60,576 nt of DNA from Setaria digitata (lineage: Eukaryota; Nematoda; Chromadorea; Rhabditida; Setariidae). Numbering within the stretch: position 1 is the first letter of the stretch; every line of letters starts with the position of its first letter. This document shows, piece by piece, positions 12,573 to 25,446 of the stretch. The stretch lies in NCBI GenBank assembly GCA_003640385.1, contig RCAB01000397.1, positions 1-60,576 of the forward strand. Reading direction: 5' to 3'. Made by a program: the position numbers and the translations under genes. The notes beneath the pieces are model-generated. The model was not told the DNA's origin and did not search any database. It worked only from the letters and a program-made list of their open reading frames with translations.

Positions 12573-12703
12573 GTCTCCCTACAAGTTAATCCCTTTACTA
12601 ATAATATAAATTATAATAAACTTTAAAAGAAAAATAAGAGTTCGAAAATAATGTATCAATTTCAGCAACACAGCTCATTCTTCTCATCGAGATTTTCCAA
12701 CTC
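12176..12703. other. Non-coding gap, includes 3' flank of the inhibitor gene
   Basis: AT-rich DNA with a 24-base poly-A run near 12540. The part next to 12704 should hold the 3' UTR of the minus-strand inhibitor gene. I see no clear canonical AATAAA on that strand close to the stop. Confidence 0.5.
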
Positions 12704-15237
12704 TTAATAGATTGCGATGCAGAAGCTTGGTGTTTCTGGTGCTTCAATTGGTGTTGCCAATGTTGTTGGAGGAGCTGCTGCAGTTTCCGCTGTTTGTGTT
12801 GCAGTTTCACGACGTGTTTCCGAGAATAAACTCCATAGACTTGTCTTATCACCAAATAGACTATCAACTTGCTGAAAAAATAGGAAAGAAATAATAATGA
12901 AAAATATAAAATAAATTTTACATTTATTAATTTTATTTTATATCAAATTACATTAGTGCTTTTAAATTTTTATAACAGAACAGAATGAATGATTACTGTG
13001 CATTTAATGAATTAAACAATTTTTAGAATTAAATTTTGGGGGTAAATTTTCCGAACTAGATTGCTCCAAAATTTAAATCCTTCAAAGAGAAAATTAAATT
13101 TATTCACTACCTGTTGAATGGAGGAAGATAAGTATTTCTGGTAGGCTGTCATTTGCTCATCAAATTTTTTCAGCTGTTCCGTTTCACTTGGTGTTAAATC
13201 TCGAACATAATTTCGTCCCACATAGACTTTATTATTCTACAATAAGAGACAGATCTACTTTTTGATCGAAATTCCATTCAGCAACTTTTCTCTCGATACT
13301 TTTTTACAAGTTAAAATTTTTATAAATTCAAATCTTTCTTTCTTTTTTTTTTTTTGCATACTAACAACTATTTGTCTTACTTAAATACACATATCAGATC
13401 AGTCTAGGTGCTAATTTATCAGCAAAAAAAAAAAAAACTACCTGAACCATGCAACCATCGAAATAGTACTGTGTTGTATTGCTAGCAGAGCAGAAGGATG
13501 GTTTCATCGGTGGTTTTGGAAGAGCTTTTTCGGTAAGTGATGAAAAAATTTTCGAACCTTTTTCACTATGACGAGCTAATTGCCATGCTTTACGTTTTTC
13601 CTCCAATGATGCTTTCACTTCCTGTAGAAAAATTATTTGATAAAATCAAAAAAAAAAAAAGGAAAAAATCATTATCACTTCAATCATTACTATCATTATT
13701 ATTATTACTGTTATCATTAAATGATTAAGAGCAAAAATTATCATTCAAAATTGAGAAGAAAATATAGAACAGAAAGAAAAGAAAAAAAAAAAAAAAAAGA
13801 AGAAATAGCAATTAAAAATGTGAATTGATGGTGAAAAAATTTTTTGATAAAATAATGAAAAAAAACATAAAATAGAATTTCATGCCCTCTTGTGAGATTA
13901 TTCCAAAATTTTATCTGAGAATTTTCAACCTGCTAAAATTTTATCCAACTCTGGGGGAGACAAAATTTCAGCTTAACAAGCTAATTTCTTAATTTTACTT
14001 AGCGAAAATGAAGTGAAACAAACGAAATGGATAATTATTTCTAATTTTTTCATTTCTAATCTTACTGATTAAATGAGAAAAACGGAAAAAAAATAATAAT
14101 AATAATAAGATTGATATCATTCATTTACGTGATCAAATTAGAACAAATCTTACCTCTTTGTATTTTTTTGATTCATTAACATATTTTGCAAGTTCTTTTT
14201 GTTCCGGATCGGTTAATTCTCGAAGAAGAAAACCATTAACAAATAATTTATTATCCTATAAAACAAACAAATGCTCTTTCACTCTCCCACTCTCTCTTTC
14301 TATTTACTTTGTTGCAAATTATTTGTTCATTTATTTTATGTTCCATTTCAATTACCATATAGATTATGCGCTCTTCATTATTTATTATTTAAAAATTGTT
14401 TGTTTGTTTGTTTGTTTTTTTTTTTTTGAAAAGGAAAAAAAAAACATCATACTGTTACAACACATCCAGCGTTTCCACCAATTCCGGCAACGGTAAATCC
14501 GGCGAAACGTTTGTTGTACCTTTTTACTACGCCTCCCTCAACCACTGCTATCCCGAGTATTAACAAACTATATGAAAAAAATAAATTTGATTGAAGAGGA
14601 TTTGATAAACAGATATTATCAATGATAAAATTATGTGAATGTATATAAGCTATGCTAGATTTGTTTTTGGGTTTTATCAGTTATCAAAACTGCAGCTTCA
14701 GTTATACGATATAATGATGTTAAGGCTTCATACTTCCGATAAAACTTTGAAAAAGCAATTAATGTTAGTCATTTAATTAGAAATGGAACTTAATTTGAAA
14801 TTTTACACTAAAAGTAATACGAAAAACAAAAAGCTAATTTGAAGCATTGTATAGTACTTTTTTTTTTCTGAACTTGCCTATTAGTTTCACGCAACAATTT
14901 TAAAAAAATAAAATTTAACATACAGTATAAATTGGCACTAATTATCAGTAGCATATTTCTGCCATTTAAAAAAAAAGTGTCTTTTTTTGGGCGATTTAGG
15001 CAATTAGGTATTTTTTCTTTTTATGATGTAATCAAATCAATTATTTTCAATTATGGCTAAAAATCCTCGCAAAAAAAAAAACTTGTTTAATGATGCTTGT
15101 TAATTTAAATGATGCTTCTAATCTTAAAAAGACTGGAAGCGAAAAGAAATGAAATTTAATAAACTATTACCTGATATTACAAGAAATAAAATTAAAATTT
15201 GGTATAAAATTAGAACATACCAAAATAAAATTTTCAT
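12704..15237 (-). CDS. Secreted aspartyl protease inhibitor, Ov33/Bm33 (pepsin inhibitor-3) type
   Basis: Six exons (15221-15237, 14453-14567, 14154-14255, 13442-13621, 13111-13236, 12704-12871) join in phase to 235 residues. Residues 1-17 form a signal peptide ([17 protein letters not shown]). Two pepsin-inhibitor-3 repeats follow. The first opens with AGCVV and NKLFVNG and closes with PSFC; the second opens with FDGCMVQ and [12 protein letters not shown] and closes with ETPSFC. The four cysteines of the mature part (41, 122, 135, 231) fit one bond per repeat. Known of the family: Ascaris PI-3 blocks pepsin-like proteases, and Ov33/Bm33 are abundant, immunogenic filarial homologues. Inference: the protein is exported and inhibits host or worm aspartic proteases. 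The Pro/Thr/Ala-rich linker before the C-terminus is typical. A possible trans-splice acceptor (cccttatag) lies about 50 bases upstream of the ATG, at 15289-15290. Confidence 0.95.
14398..14420. repeat. TTTG tetranucleotide run
   Basis: About five ttgt/tttg units followed by a poly-T tract, inside intron 2 of the inhibitor gene. Confidence 0.75.
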
Positions 15238-15855
15238 AGTTTGTTGGTTGAGATGAAGAATAACAGACTGCGACTCAAATGATACAACCTATAAGGGATT
15301 ATGAATTAGTTCGAAAAGTTTAGTTTATATTAAGAGGACGAAAGGCAGGAAAGTCGACAAACAGGTGTTATGTAAATAGCTATTGCAAACAAAATGATGA
15401 AAATTAAATAAAACTGCTAGAGTAGAGTAATGCTTCTTTTATTCATTTCAATCTACTATAAATCTCGCACGAGGAGGACTGGACTTTTTCGATCGGTAGA
15501 ATGGGAAAGGGAAATATTTTAGATCACAAAAGTTTGCTGTACAAAAGATGGAAGAAAAATTTTCAACTATTATTATATTCGAGATGATAAGAAGGTTCGG
15601 TGTAAAAGATTTCACCATCCTTCTATCAAATATTGCCAGGAAGAGGAAAATTTAAATTTTATGCCTGTATTTAGGCTATAAAGATTGGTAACAATATTTT
15701 TATTATCAATCGATTTTAACAATGATATCATCTTCCTAGGCTAATATTCAAGTCATGAAATTTGCAAGAAAAAAAAAAAGAATTCCACATAAAATATTTG
15801 ATAAAATTTTTACGTTTAAATCATCTCTATATCTACTAGGAATGATAATAGAACC

Positions 15856-15905
15856 GATGATTCATTACTGATATCACCGATGATTCACCACTGATATCAC
15901 TGATG
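15856..15905. repeat. Short direct repeat, about 23-bp unit
   Basis: The word gatgattca..actgatatcac occurs twice in tandem, followed by a third gatgattc. An inverted relative (catcggtgaatcacc) lies at about 15972-15986. Confidence 0.65.
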
Positions 15906-17261
15906 ATTCGCATAAAACAGGCTCTTTTTTTTTATGTTTTAAATCACATTTAAACCTAACAATGATAACGTCATCGGTGAATCACCTAACAAACTTTTTA
16001 CACAAATACATTGTGCTGAAGCGTGGTTCCATTTGTGCATTTTAAAAAGGCCAATCATTGAACGGTGAAAGTTTTTAGTCAAAAAAAAAGAGGGAGAAAG
16101 AGAGAGAGAGAGAGAGAAAGAGAAGAAGAGAAAGGAAGTAAGAAAAAAATAATTTTAATCATTATGAAATATAAACAGTTATCAGTAGAATTGGATGGAT
16201 TTACAAAATTGCTAGCCCAAATAGAAGTAAGCTGAGCATAGTTAAGGTAGTGCTGTGAATTTTTAGATTTTTTAAAATTGTTTTAAAACAGACAAAAAAA
16301 AAAAAAAGAAAAAGAAGAGGAGAAGAGTGGGAAAGAATTGTTCATTTAATTAGTTTCTACCTCACTTGATGAAGTGAATTAAGAATTTTATTGATAAAAA
16401 CTAAATTACTCCAAATTCACCATTATATCTATTATCAAACTATTCATCAATTATTGAATTACTGTTCACAAAGATCATTGAGAGATTCTTATCCATTATC
16501 AATAAACAGAAATTACTCATCTTGGTCATCCTACGTAAATTTACACGAATAGACAATAAAACAGTGTAAATGATTGCGAGAGAAGTAGTATTCTGATAAC
16601 GATAACAATGACAATTGTTCATCTCATCTTTTCAAAAAGAAAAAGAGGAAAAATTAATCTGAAAATAAAGAAATTGTACTCGTAAAATCCAGTAAACCTA
16701 TTATTTTCATTAGACTTGAAGAAAAATTAATTTAATAAATTAATTTAATTGGCGAAAAAAAAAAAAGTAGATGACAATGGGATAGTTACTAACATTTGAA
16801 AATTATTACAAAATTGAGAGAAAGAAAACCCCCTAAATTCAATGAGTGAATTTGGACAGAAATTGCAGCAACCTAGTTTCGGAAATCTCGAAATTTGTTT
16901 GGTTGATGAATAGTTCGGGGAAAAAAAATCGTTATAATTTATCAAGAATTAAACGGAAAGATGATTAAAATTCTCGATGATAAGATATAAAATAAGCTTC
17001 CAAGTGTTTGCTTCTTCATTCAAGATAATACATTTTAGCTATCACGTGACGGAAACTCATATTAACTTTAGCAAAATGATAAAATAAAAGCTTTAGAATC
17101 AAGGCAATGAAAATATAAAATCCATTTGATGATAATAACAACTGTAGTGGATAGGGCAAAATTTTTCCATCTTAATTAATAATTATGTAAATCAAATGAT
17201 TTATCACTTCTTTACACTTTATGGTATATTATGTTAAGAAGTTCTCGAGTTTATGACTTTT

Positions 17262-17262
<1 letters not shown>

Positions 17263-17293
<31 letters not shown>

Positions 17294-17294
17294 C
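17263..17294. repeat. CT-rich microsatellite
   Basis: Run of ctctct with minor interruptions. Confidence 0.85.
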
Positions 17295-18696
17295 AGTAGT
17301 TAAGTTTTCAAGAAAACATTTCTCACTGCACTAAATACTAAACAGTTTGGAAATTGATTTATGAAACTTGAAATTAATCAGAATTGAGCCGCCATTTGAT
17401 GTTTATTTTGCAAAACTTCTGTAAAATGGATCTTTATAAATCAACAAATACTTCAAGCAACCAGAATTCAATTTCACTTCTACATCTACTAGGTACTACT
17501 TCCTTCCACACTCTATCTATGTGTTGTTTTTTTTTTTTTTTTTTTTTTCTAATATTTAATTCTTAGCTATTTTTTTTCATTTGCGGAGAGAAAAAAAAAA
17601 AAAAACGAAAGACAATTGGATATTTATTTGTCCTGAAATAATTCTTCGTCGAAAATTATCTTTGGATGCAAGTTCTACAGTTCAAGCATCATCCGTCTAT
17701 CAAGATTATTTTATCACCAAATCGAAGAGCTTTTTCTGTTACAAATTTGAACCGTCCATAATCGTCCCACTTAATTTGCTCATTAGATTGTTCTACTTAT
17801 GAACTGCTAATTAAGCTAGTGGATGAATCTAAGTGGTGATATAGTTGCAGCTGCAAATACATTGATTCAGGCTGATTTTCACAAGATTCTGAATTCTGAG
17901 TCTAATTTAACACAACTGTAATAGATTAGCTAACCCGTTTGACTCATCGACTAAATTCTGTTTCTAAAATCTTGTAGAAAAAGCTATCACTTATCTGCTC
18001 TTAGGATAGCCAATATACAGGTGCAATAAAGGGATGAATGATGCTATGAGGGGTGATTATAAGTGATAGGTAAATGGATAGGTTATCTGACAGGAATGAT
18101 TAAGTTATCATCCTACGATGATAGGTAGTGGATAAGTTATCATCTAGCATGAATCCCTCCTGGCCTATGCAATTCGAACAGAATGAAACAAGTGTCTTAG
18201 ACAGGATTGTTCATAGCCAACAAAAGGAACTTTGATCAAGGGAGCTGAAAGTAGAAAATAAACTGATCATCAGGACATCATCCAGGCAGAAAGAATCATC
18301 GACTTCGAAGAGATGATGTTAAAATTTTAAATGGAGCAATTTGTGAATAATGATGAATAACAGATACATTTATTTTCAAAAAACGATAACGATGAATAAT
18401 AGAAAGTACAGAATTTCAGAAGATAATAATGATGATAATAATGATAATGACAGTGATAATGATGGTGAAAATTTTCAAATTTTTCACAGAATCGATGATC
18501 TATCTGTGAAAATTAATTCACATGAGAAGCCAATAGACATCTCCTATTTCTAAATTAAACTTTTTTCTTTTTTCACTGATGATCAACTCAAAGTAATTTT
18601 AGCAAAACACAAAGGAAACAAGTGATTTTGTGATTCATTAATGATAATTATGATAGAAACCTGAAGATTCTGAACCAAATCACACTGATAAAAATA

Positions 18697-18716
18697 CTAG
18701 TAGTAGTAGTAGTAGT
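18697..18716. repeat. TAG trinucleotide run
   Basis: Six tandem tag units in intergenic DNA. Confidence 0.85.
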
Positions 18717-20409
18717 GTAACAAATTATCAATTAAGATCAACAATTACGGAGTCGAATAATAATGATCATTATGTTAGGCGCCAGTATTATGACTAAAAT
18801 TATTGATCAACCTGTACCAAACTAAGATAAATAAACTTTCCAATTTTTAAGCATCTCATATTCCAGATAATATTAAAAAAGGTAGTTTGATGTGAAAATT
18901 TTCATCCATTGTTTGAAGCAAAAGAGGTATAATTAGAAAAAAGTTTAGCAGCGAAAGAGTTAACTACATCCGCTTTGTATGGAAAAAAATGAATTAAATG
19001 AAACAGACTGATAAAAATTAACAATGTTATCTAAAATAAACAGAATTTGCTAAATATAGTCTGAAAATCTGTTATTTCAAAAAAAAAAAAGAGAGGATAA
19101 AAGTAGAAAAACATTTAATTCTCAGTTATTATTTATTTGATTGGTTGTTTGGTTGTATATGAATGAAAATGATGCAACCTTTACTGTATAAAATCCGTTA
19201 TTTTGCAATTATTTTTTTATTTTTTATTTTTTAAATCTACCAAATTCAGTCATGAAGTAATTATTAGAAGGGGAGGAAAAAAAAAAATTTAAATGATATA
19301 AAATTTATTACTGTAAGAGATAAATCTAACAACCACATATTAGTGGTTACGAAATAGGTTGAAAATAACAAAATTACCGGTGTATTTTTTTGAATTTTGA
19401 AACAGCCAAATAAACAGATGGAATAAAAATGAGAAAATCTTTTTTATTATAATATTATTACTCATCTTTCGCTGCACTAAAATAAATATTAGTCACGATG
19501 AAAAATTGCTTTTTATTAAAAAAAAAAAAAAAAATTATAAAAAATATATAATCGAGAAGCTACTGTTTGTCTCAAAAATTTTTCATCAAAAACTAAAAGT
19601 AACTGTGATATATAAATATTAATTACAACAAAAAAAAAAAAAAAATTGCTTTTTTTTCTTTTTTTAAAACTATAGTCGAAAAGCTACTGTTTATTTGAAA
19701 AATTCCTGCTCAGAAATTTAAAGTAGGTGAAATAAAATCATTTGAAAGAAAATTTTAAAACGAAACAAGCATATACTGAAGAGAGATGAAAGAATTTTTC
19801 AAATTATGATAAAGATGCAAGGTAGGACTTATTTCGATGTATTTAAAGGGAATTCTGTTAAAGAGCGGAAGGGAAAAAAAAAAAAAAAAAATTAGACAGT
19901 TTAAAATGCATGATTTATGATGAAAATTAAAAAGGGCTGAACCATTTTTTTCTTTTTTGAAATAATTATTGTACTCTTTAATTTATACATAGATATATAT
20001 GCATATTTATATATTTCTCAGGATTTGAACAATTGTTTCCAGTTAGATGAATTCAGCAGATAATTTGCGAAAGATTTATCAAAAAAAAAAAAAAGATGGG
20101 AAAAATTAGAGAAAAAATAACAAAAGATTTATTTAAGAATACAATGACACCATTTCATTGTTTTTTCTTTCTTTTTTTTTTTTGTTCTAAAAAATGCTCT
20201 TTTCTTTCGTTTCAAGAGAAAATGAACTATTTTATAATCGTTCTCTTACAAATTGTTACATTTTATGATAAAAATATTACAGTAACAATAACCTTTGTTC
20301 TTCACCATTTCAAAAAAAAAAAAAAAAATAAAGGTTGGGGAGACAATTTTCTGCAAATCAGAATTAATATTTGCATGAAATAATTTAAATTACAAAGGGA
20401 GAGTAAGCA

Positions 20410-20760
20410 GGTACCGTTTTATTTAGCATTATTAGTTTGTCATATGACATTCAAATAATCAGTGAGCAAAAAAATAAGCAACATTTGACCGAGATTCATA
20501 CTTCATTTCGTGAAATTATAAAACTGCCCATTACATATGGAACAGTTAACAACAATAACAACGCATCGAAGAAATCGGATCGATCAATTTTTGATAAAAT
20601 AAAGAGGATTTCAACAAAGTGGTGACATCTTCGGAAACTTCAGATACTTACTCTTGCAGAAACGTGTCATCATTGATAAAATGCATGAGCAGCTCCCAGA
20701 GACGACGATGATGTTGACCTAGATTGCAGCGAATTCTCGTCATCTCATTTTTTTTTTTTT
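20410..20760. other. Ambiguous coding-like patch
   Basis: Both strands look partly coding here. On the plus strand an open stretch follows atttag (from about 20427) and runs to TGA at 20623-20625. It reads SYDIQIISEQKNK, later TYGTVNNNNNASKKSD and FDKIKRISTKW. Shortly beyond, another plus frame (20667-20729) reads QKRVIIDKMHEQLPETT before its stop, so a frameshift or tiny intron could link them. On the minus strand 20740-20653 reads QHHRRLWELLMHFINDD and meets a strong donor (gagtaagtat). I cannot say which, if either, is real, and no product is assigned. Confidence 0.25.
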
Positions 20761-21421
20761 TTTAATTTAAATGTGAGGTAGATTTTCCGATGCCATCGAA
20801 CGAAACTACAAACTACAATCCGAAGGTCAAAACACTGTTAGACGATTGTGCTATGTGTCTTAGAAACTTCCGCAGTTTGCTCATTATTTAAAATTTAGGT
20901 CATTAAACTCGAAAGAAAAAAAAAAATCACTGACCTAGCAGCAAAAAGAGCAGATGATGAATAGTGAAGGAAATGACAAAACTTTTAACTGGAAATATAA
21001 GCTTTTTTTTATGACGTGGTTTATTTATATGACGCCAGCAAATATTCATTTATGGCTAAACTGAACTGCGTAATAACCGACAATATATGTTGGCAAAAAT
21101 TCAAAAAATTCTTCAGCTTTTGGTGTCAATAGCGGAAACACTAAATTCTCGGATAACTGGATGAAATCGGGTTTTTTTTGGGATAACACCAAGCCAAATC
21201 TGTGCTTTACATATCTTATGAAGCAGTCAATTATTCAAAATCTGAGATGAAACTTTTATTCACTTTATTTACATGGAATCAGAAAAAGCATGGAGATGTA
21301 TGTACATGAAAGATATATCAACCAGTACTGAACTAAATAAGATTCCGACCTACGATTTCCGCCGAAAATTTTGAAATACGAATTTTCAAAAGAAAAAAAA
21401 TGAGCAACGGTGAAGATGATG

Positions 21422-21458
21422 CAATAATCGCATGCAGTATTGCTGCATGCGATTATTG
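21422..21458. terminator. Perfect 16-bp inverted repeat 3' of the BRAP-type gene
   Basis: Left arm caataatcgcatgcag (21422-21437) and right arm (21443-21458) are exact inverted copies around a 5-base loop. It lies about 180 bases past the stop codon of the minus-strand BRAP-type gene, so it may sit in that gene's 3' UTR as a stable hairpin. A terminator or RNA-stability role is inference only. It is listed under this type for want of a better one. Confidence 0.6.
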
Positions 21459-21637
21459 TATTGCTATGGAGTCAAAAATCACTGCAAAAAAATCTTAGCT
21501 TTGCAGAAAAATTTTTTGAAATGATTTTAAACCACTGAATAAAGCCAACTTTACCAGAAAGAAATACTGAAGCTAATTTTAAATATTCACACAATAATAG
21601 TCACACCTCTTTAATATATATCAAAAATCCACCTGAA

Positions 21638-24600
21638 TTATTTCTTCTTACGTCTGCGATTTCTCACTGGAGTCCGCTGCGGCGGATCTGCGACAACAAC
21701 GCTACTTTCATTAACTTCCTGAAATATCGAAGAAAAAAAGTCGAAGCCTCTCAGTAATCTGAGCAGTAAAAAAAAGGGCATTAATTCGAATTTCGAACTT
21801 TACCATAATAAGTTCCTCCAGCCATAAATACCACTGATCTGTTTCTTTACTGATCACCTCTATGATTCATCATTTGGTGACGAATATTAAGAGCAGAAGT
21901 TTAACCTGTTCAGAAATTTTATTCTTTTCAACCGCATCTTGTATTTTGCTCTCGGCTTCGAAGTGCATCATCAAATCACGAATTTGTTCATTGAGATCCC
22001 TAACCGTCTAGAAAAAAAAAAAAAAAAAAATGAAATAATATATTAAAAACCAAAAGATGAGATTTTTCTTTTGTGTCGGTAATTAGAAATGATACTTACA
22101 GCAACGTATTTTTCGTGTAAGCTATTATTTTCTGCCTCCATTTTTGCCAGTCTTGTAGACCAGTTCTCCTGATCGGATCGTAACAACCTATTTAAAGCAC
22201 GTTCTTCTGCTAATTCTGCCAGTGCCTAGATTTAAATTGCTAACTTCACCACAAAAAGACAAACAAATAACCGCTAAAGACCAAGCGGTTAATCGAATTA
22301 ATTTGAGTTTATAATTTGAATAATAACAAGAAATTCCTAGTATCATGAAATTACTATAACTCTTCTGGATAAACAGTGGAATAATAAAAAGCAGAGTTTT
22401 GGAAAGAAACTAACTTTGTTCAATTTATTCTGAATACTTTGATGTTTCTTTTCAGCAGCACATCGTTGTTGTACGCAGGATGCTAAACTTTTTTTCAATT
22501 CTTCACATTCCTCTCGTGTCTTCTCCATTTCCCTTTCAAGATTGTCAACCTGCAAACGAATTTATTCTCCATAACTTTAATTAAAATTTTTCAAAACTTA
22601 GTTTCACAGAAATAAATGTGCTATTAATTCAAAACCTGAGCTTGATTATGCTTTTCTAACGTGCTGAACAGCCTTTCTTGCTCATTCATTTTGTTCTCGT
22701 AAAAAATCCTTTGATATTCTAGTTGACTTGTAAGTAAACAAGTATACTCCAATTGGATCGACTCCAATTTCTCGCCTTGATTTTCCTTTAAACAATCACA
22801 ATTTCTATTAGAATTTAAGACTGAAATAACATAAGCTAGTTTGCAAAACGAAAAAATTCCTTAAAACTTCTTGACTTCTTCGAACAACCTAGTTAGAATC
22901 AACATACGCCGCTATCACTAACACCGCTTCTCCTGTACTCGACCATTTTGCCATCAGGAGCACTCTGTATTAGTCGGTGCACATAATTATCACCAGCGTA
23001 ATCCCATACACGTTCACCACCAATTTCCAAGGTAAATGTGTGTGAAGTTGCTTCAAAATGCCTGTAATGGAAGATAAAACATTTAATAAATGACGAGTAA
23101 CGGGAAACCATTTAGTCGTTAATAGCGTTAACATACGTCCAAAGCTAAAAGGTAAACAGAGATCAAATCTGTTTGTTATAATAAGCACTATATAAAAGGC
23201 AGTGATTTTTCCCCACAACTCGGTCAAAATCAATACACACTGACTATCAACGTGCAGAAGGACTGAACAGAAATCTTCAGCAAATATTTGATAAAACCAA
23301 TTTATAATGGAGATGCGAACCTATAAGCGTGACCTTCTACATATCGACCACAACCAATGTTTCCGCAGACTAAGCATATCCAGAGATCTGTAGCTTTTCC
23401 GCAGACAGAGCACTTTTGGTCTGCTACCAATTCAGGGGTTTGACTATGCCGACATACTGGGCATCTGAAAATGCAAACAGAAATTAGCCAGTGAAACTGT
23501 CATCAGTATAGAAGGTAAAATGTGAAAACTAAATGTAAGTATGGTCACAATGTTCAACAAAGAAAAAAAAAGACTGTGGCTTACGTAGTATCTGCCCACT
23601 GCTCCAAACATTCCGCATGAAAAGTATGGTTACACAAAATAGTTAGCACACCATCATCCATGCGTTCCAAACAAACCGCACATGTGGGCAATTCTGTCAT
23701 GCTTTCAGCAGGTAAGCTACCACCAGCTTCCTCACGAACCTTTAAAATTAAATCTCCGACAAATTCATGATTGAAAAATGAAAGGAAATCCTTCCTCTCT
23801 CGTTTCTTAACCCCTTTTCATCTCAAAAACGAAACGTATAATTCGCAAAGAACTCTGAGAACTCAAATCTGGTACTATCAGTACGAAACCTTATAAAAAA
23901 AAATTGATAATCATTTGTCTCACAATAAGACCTTCACCAAGCATAACAAGAAATCCAAATCAAAGGGATATACCGATTCAATCCTTTCAACGAAGACGAG
24001 GGAACACTCTTCTGGTTCAATTGCATTGTATGTTATACCATTGTACTCGTCGTAAAAACGAATAGCGGCATCCTAAGATAAACAAAAGATGAACTATTAA
24101 ATTATTTAGTCTCTTTATCTAAAGGGTAATTCCTATCATAAGATATTGACATGCAACTTAATGGACAAGAAATAGAATGTTGCGAACAATTAATTCCTGG
24201 CTACAAGTTAAAGTAAAAATATCGTAATTTGCTTACATGAGATCGGAAGTTAATGATAACCATATACTGATTTGGCGTTGAGTCACGTATCACTTTCATT
24301 GCAGTAATATACTGCGAACTTGGAGCAATAAATCTCAGCAATTCACGACATGAAAGTAACGATGGCACTCCAAGCATACAGAGTATTGAGCAGTCGTCTT
24401 TTGCAGCTCCCAAGTTTGTTTCTCTAAAGAATTTGCTTTTGTTTTATTCACATGGTATCGATAGTATAACTGCTAAAGTTTCGAATTCTCTGAAAAACAA
24501 CTTTTATGAGACTTTAGAGCTGAAAAAACGCACTTCTTGTAAAAATGAAGAATCCCCGATGTTTTCTCGACAAATGGGTTTCCGGAGAAGAATGATATAT

Positions 24601-25436
24601 TGCCTATATCTAAAAAATTATGAATCATATTCAGGAATTCTTATCAACACAATAATGTGTAATAACGGATGATATCTAGCATTTATGATATCTAGTTATA
24701 AACAAACAATCTAATCATTCATCACCAACCGAGCCCTTCATTAGCTGCTTTTGAAGAAACAGAAGAACCAGAAGCAATGTCCTGTACACTTGATGGTTTC
24801 TCTTGATCATCAGGAGTGAGAGATTTCTGTTTCTTCGACGATGTCAGATCTTGGGAGAAAGTCTGTACAATTACTTCCGCATATTTCCGATTGCCTAAAC
24901 ACTGTTCTTGCATCGATGCTTGCTTAACCTAAATAAAATAATCTTAGTAAACGTTTCAACTGCATCCACCCGTACCTAACTACAAAATGAAAAATTTGGC
25001 TTTGTCTCATATAACAACAATGAAGTATTTTCACGAGATTTAATAAGTTCCAGGAAATACCGTAACCAATTCTGCTTCTTCATCTGCGGCAGCTGGTGGC
25101 AAAGTGTCACTTTTAGTATTAGATTGCGTAACCAATTCCTTACGTGTCGTTCTTTCAGCCATCAAATTATTTTCAGAATGTGCCTTATTTACCGCTTCTA
25201 AAAATTCCTTCACGATAGAATTTGAGAAAAACTAAACTAGACATAGTTCTCTGCATTTCTTTTAATTCTCTGTAATAATTAACTACGCAAAAAAAAAAAT
25301 TCTATCATTTTCAAAATAGTATCTTTAGTTATACTTCAGATAAAGAAATACCGTTAAAATCGGCAAACTCGAGTTTAATCAACGGAGCACCAGTTTGTAT
25401 TTCCAAACGTATTATAATTGGAATCACTTTGCTCAT
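21638..25436 (-). CDS. brap-2: BRCA1-associated protein (BRAP/IMP-type) RING E3 ubiquitin ligase
   Basis: Thirteen exons join in phase to 583 residues (human BRAP is close to 590): 25352-25436, 25061-25197, 24730-24928, 24237-24421, 23974-24072, 23585-23739, 23321-23464, 22908-23061, 22636-22785, 22415-22549, 22100-22225, 21906-22007, 21638-21718. Order of parts: N-terminal linker; BRAP2 RNA-recognition-like domain (about 143-235, with [13 protein letters not shown]); RING-H2 (about 253-295, [17 protein letters not shown]); UBP-type zinc finger (about 296-370, [13 protein letters not shown] and [18 protein letters not shown]); coiled coil (about 387-557); basic tail RNRRRKKK. All zinc ligands of the RING are present. 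Known of the family: it senses Ras-GTP, restrains KSR-dependent MAPK signalling and keeps NLS-bearing cargo in the cytoplasm; the C. elegans orthologue acts in oxidative-stress response. All domains are intact, so a working enzyme is expected. Confidence 0.95.
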
Positions 25437-25446
25437 TAACTAAAAC
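25437..25446 (-). promoter_or_regulatory. Probable SL1 trans-splice acceptor of the BRAP-type gene
   Basis: On the minus strand tttgttttag lies three bases before the ATG. No upstream exon is needed, so spliced-leader addition is likely. It supports the chosen start. Confidence 0.6.

Larger units (their letters stand above)
15290..20410. other. AT-rich intergenic region
   Basis: No gene could be supported over about 5 kb between two minus-strand genes. It contains GA and CT microsatellites (near 16097 and 17263), a short direct repeat at 15856-15905, a TAG trinucleotide run at 18697, and a patch at 18000-18180 where taagttatcat-like words recur. Part of the first few hundred bases should be the promoter of the inhibitor gene. 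Confidence 0.55.

Noticed and set aside
20653..20757. Minus-strand RRLWELLMHFINDD taken as the first helix of an ETS domain
   Set aside because: No following ETS exon (LWG, LRYYY blocks) could be found on that strand within several kb. The resemblance is short and could be chance.
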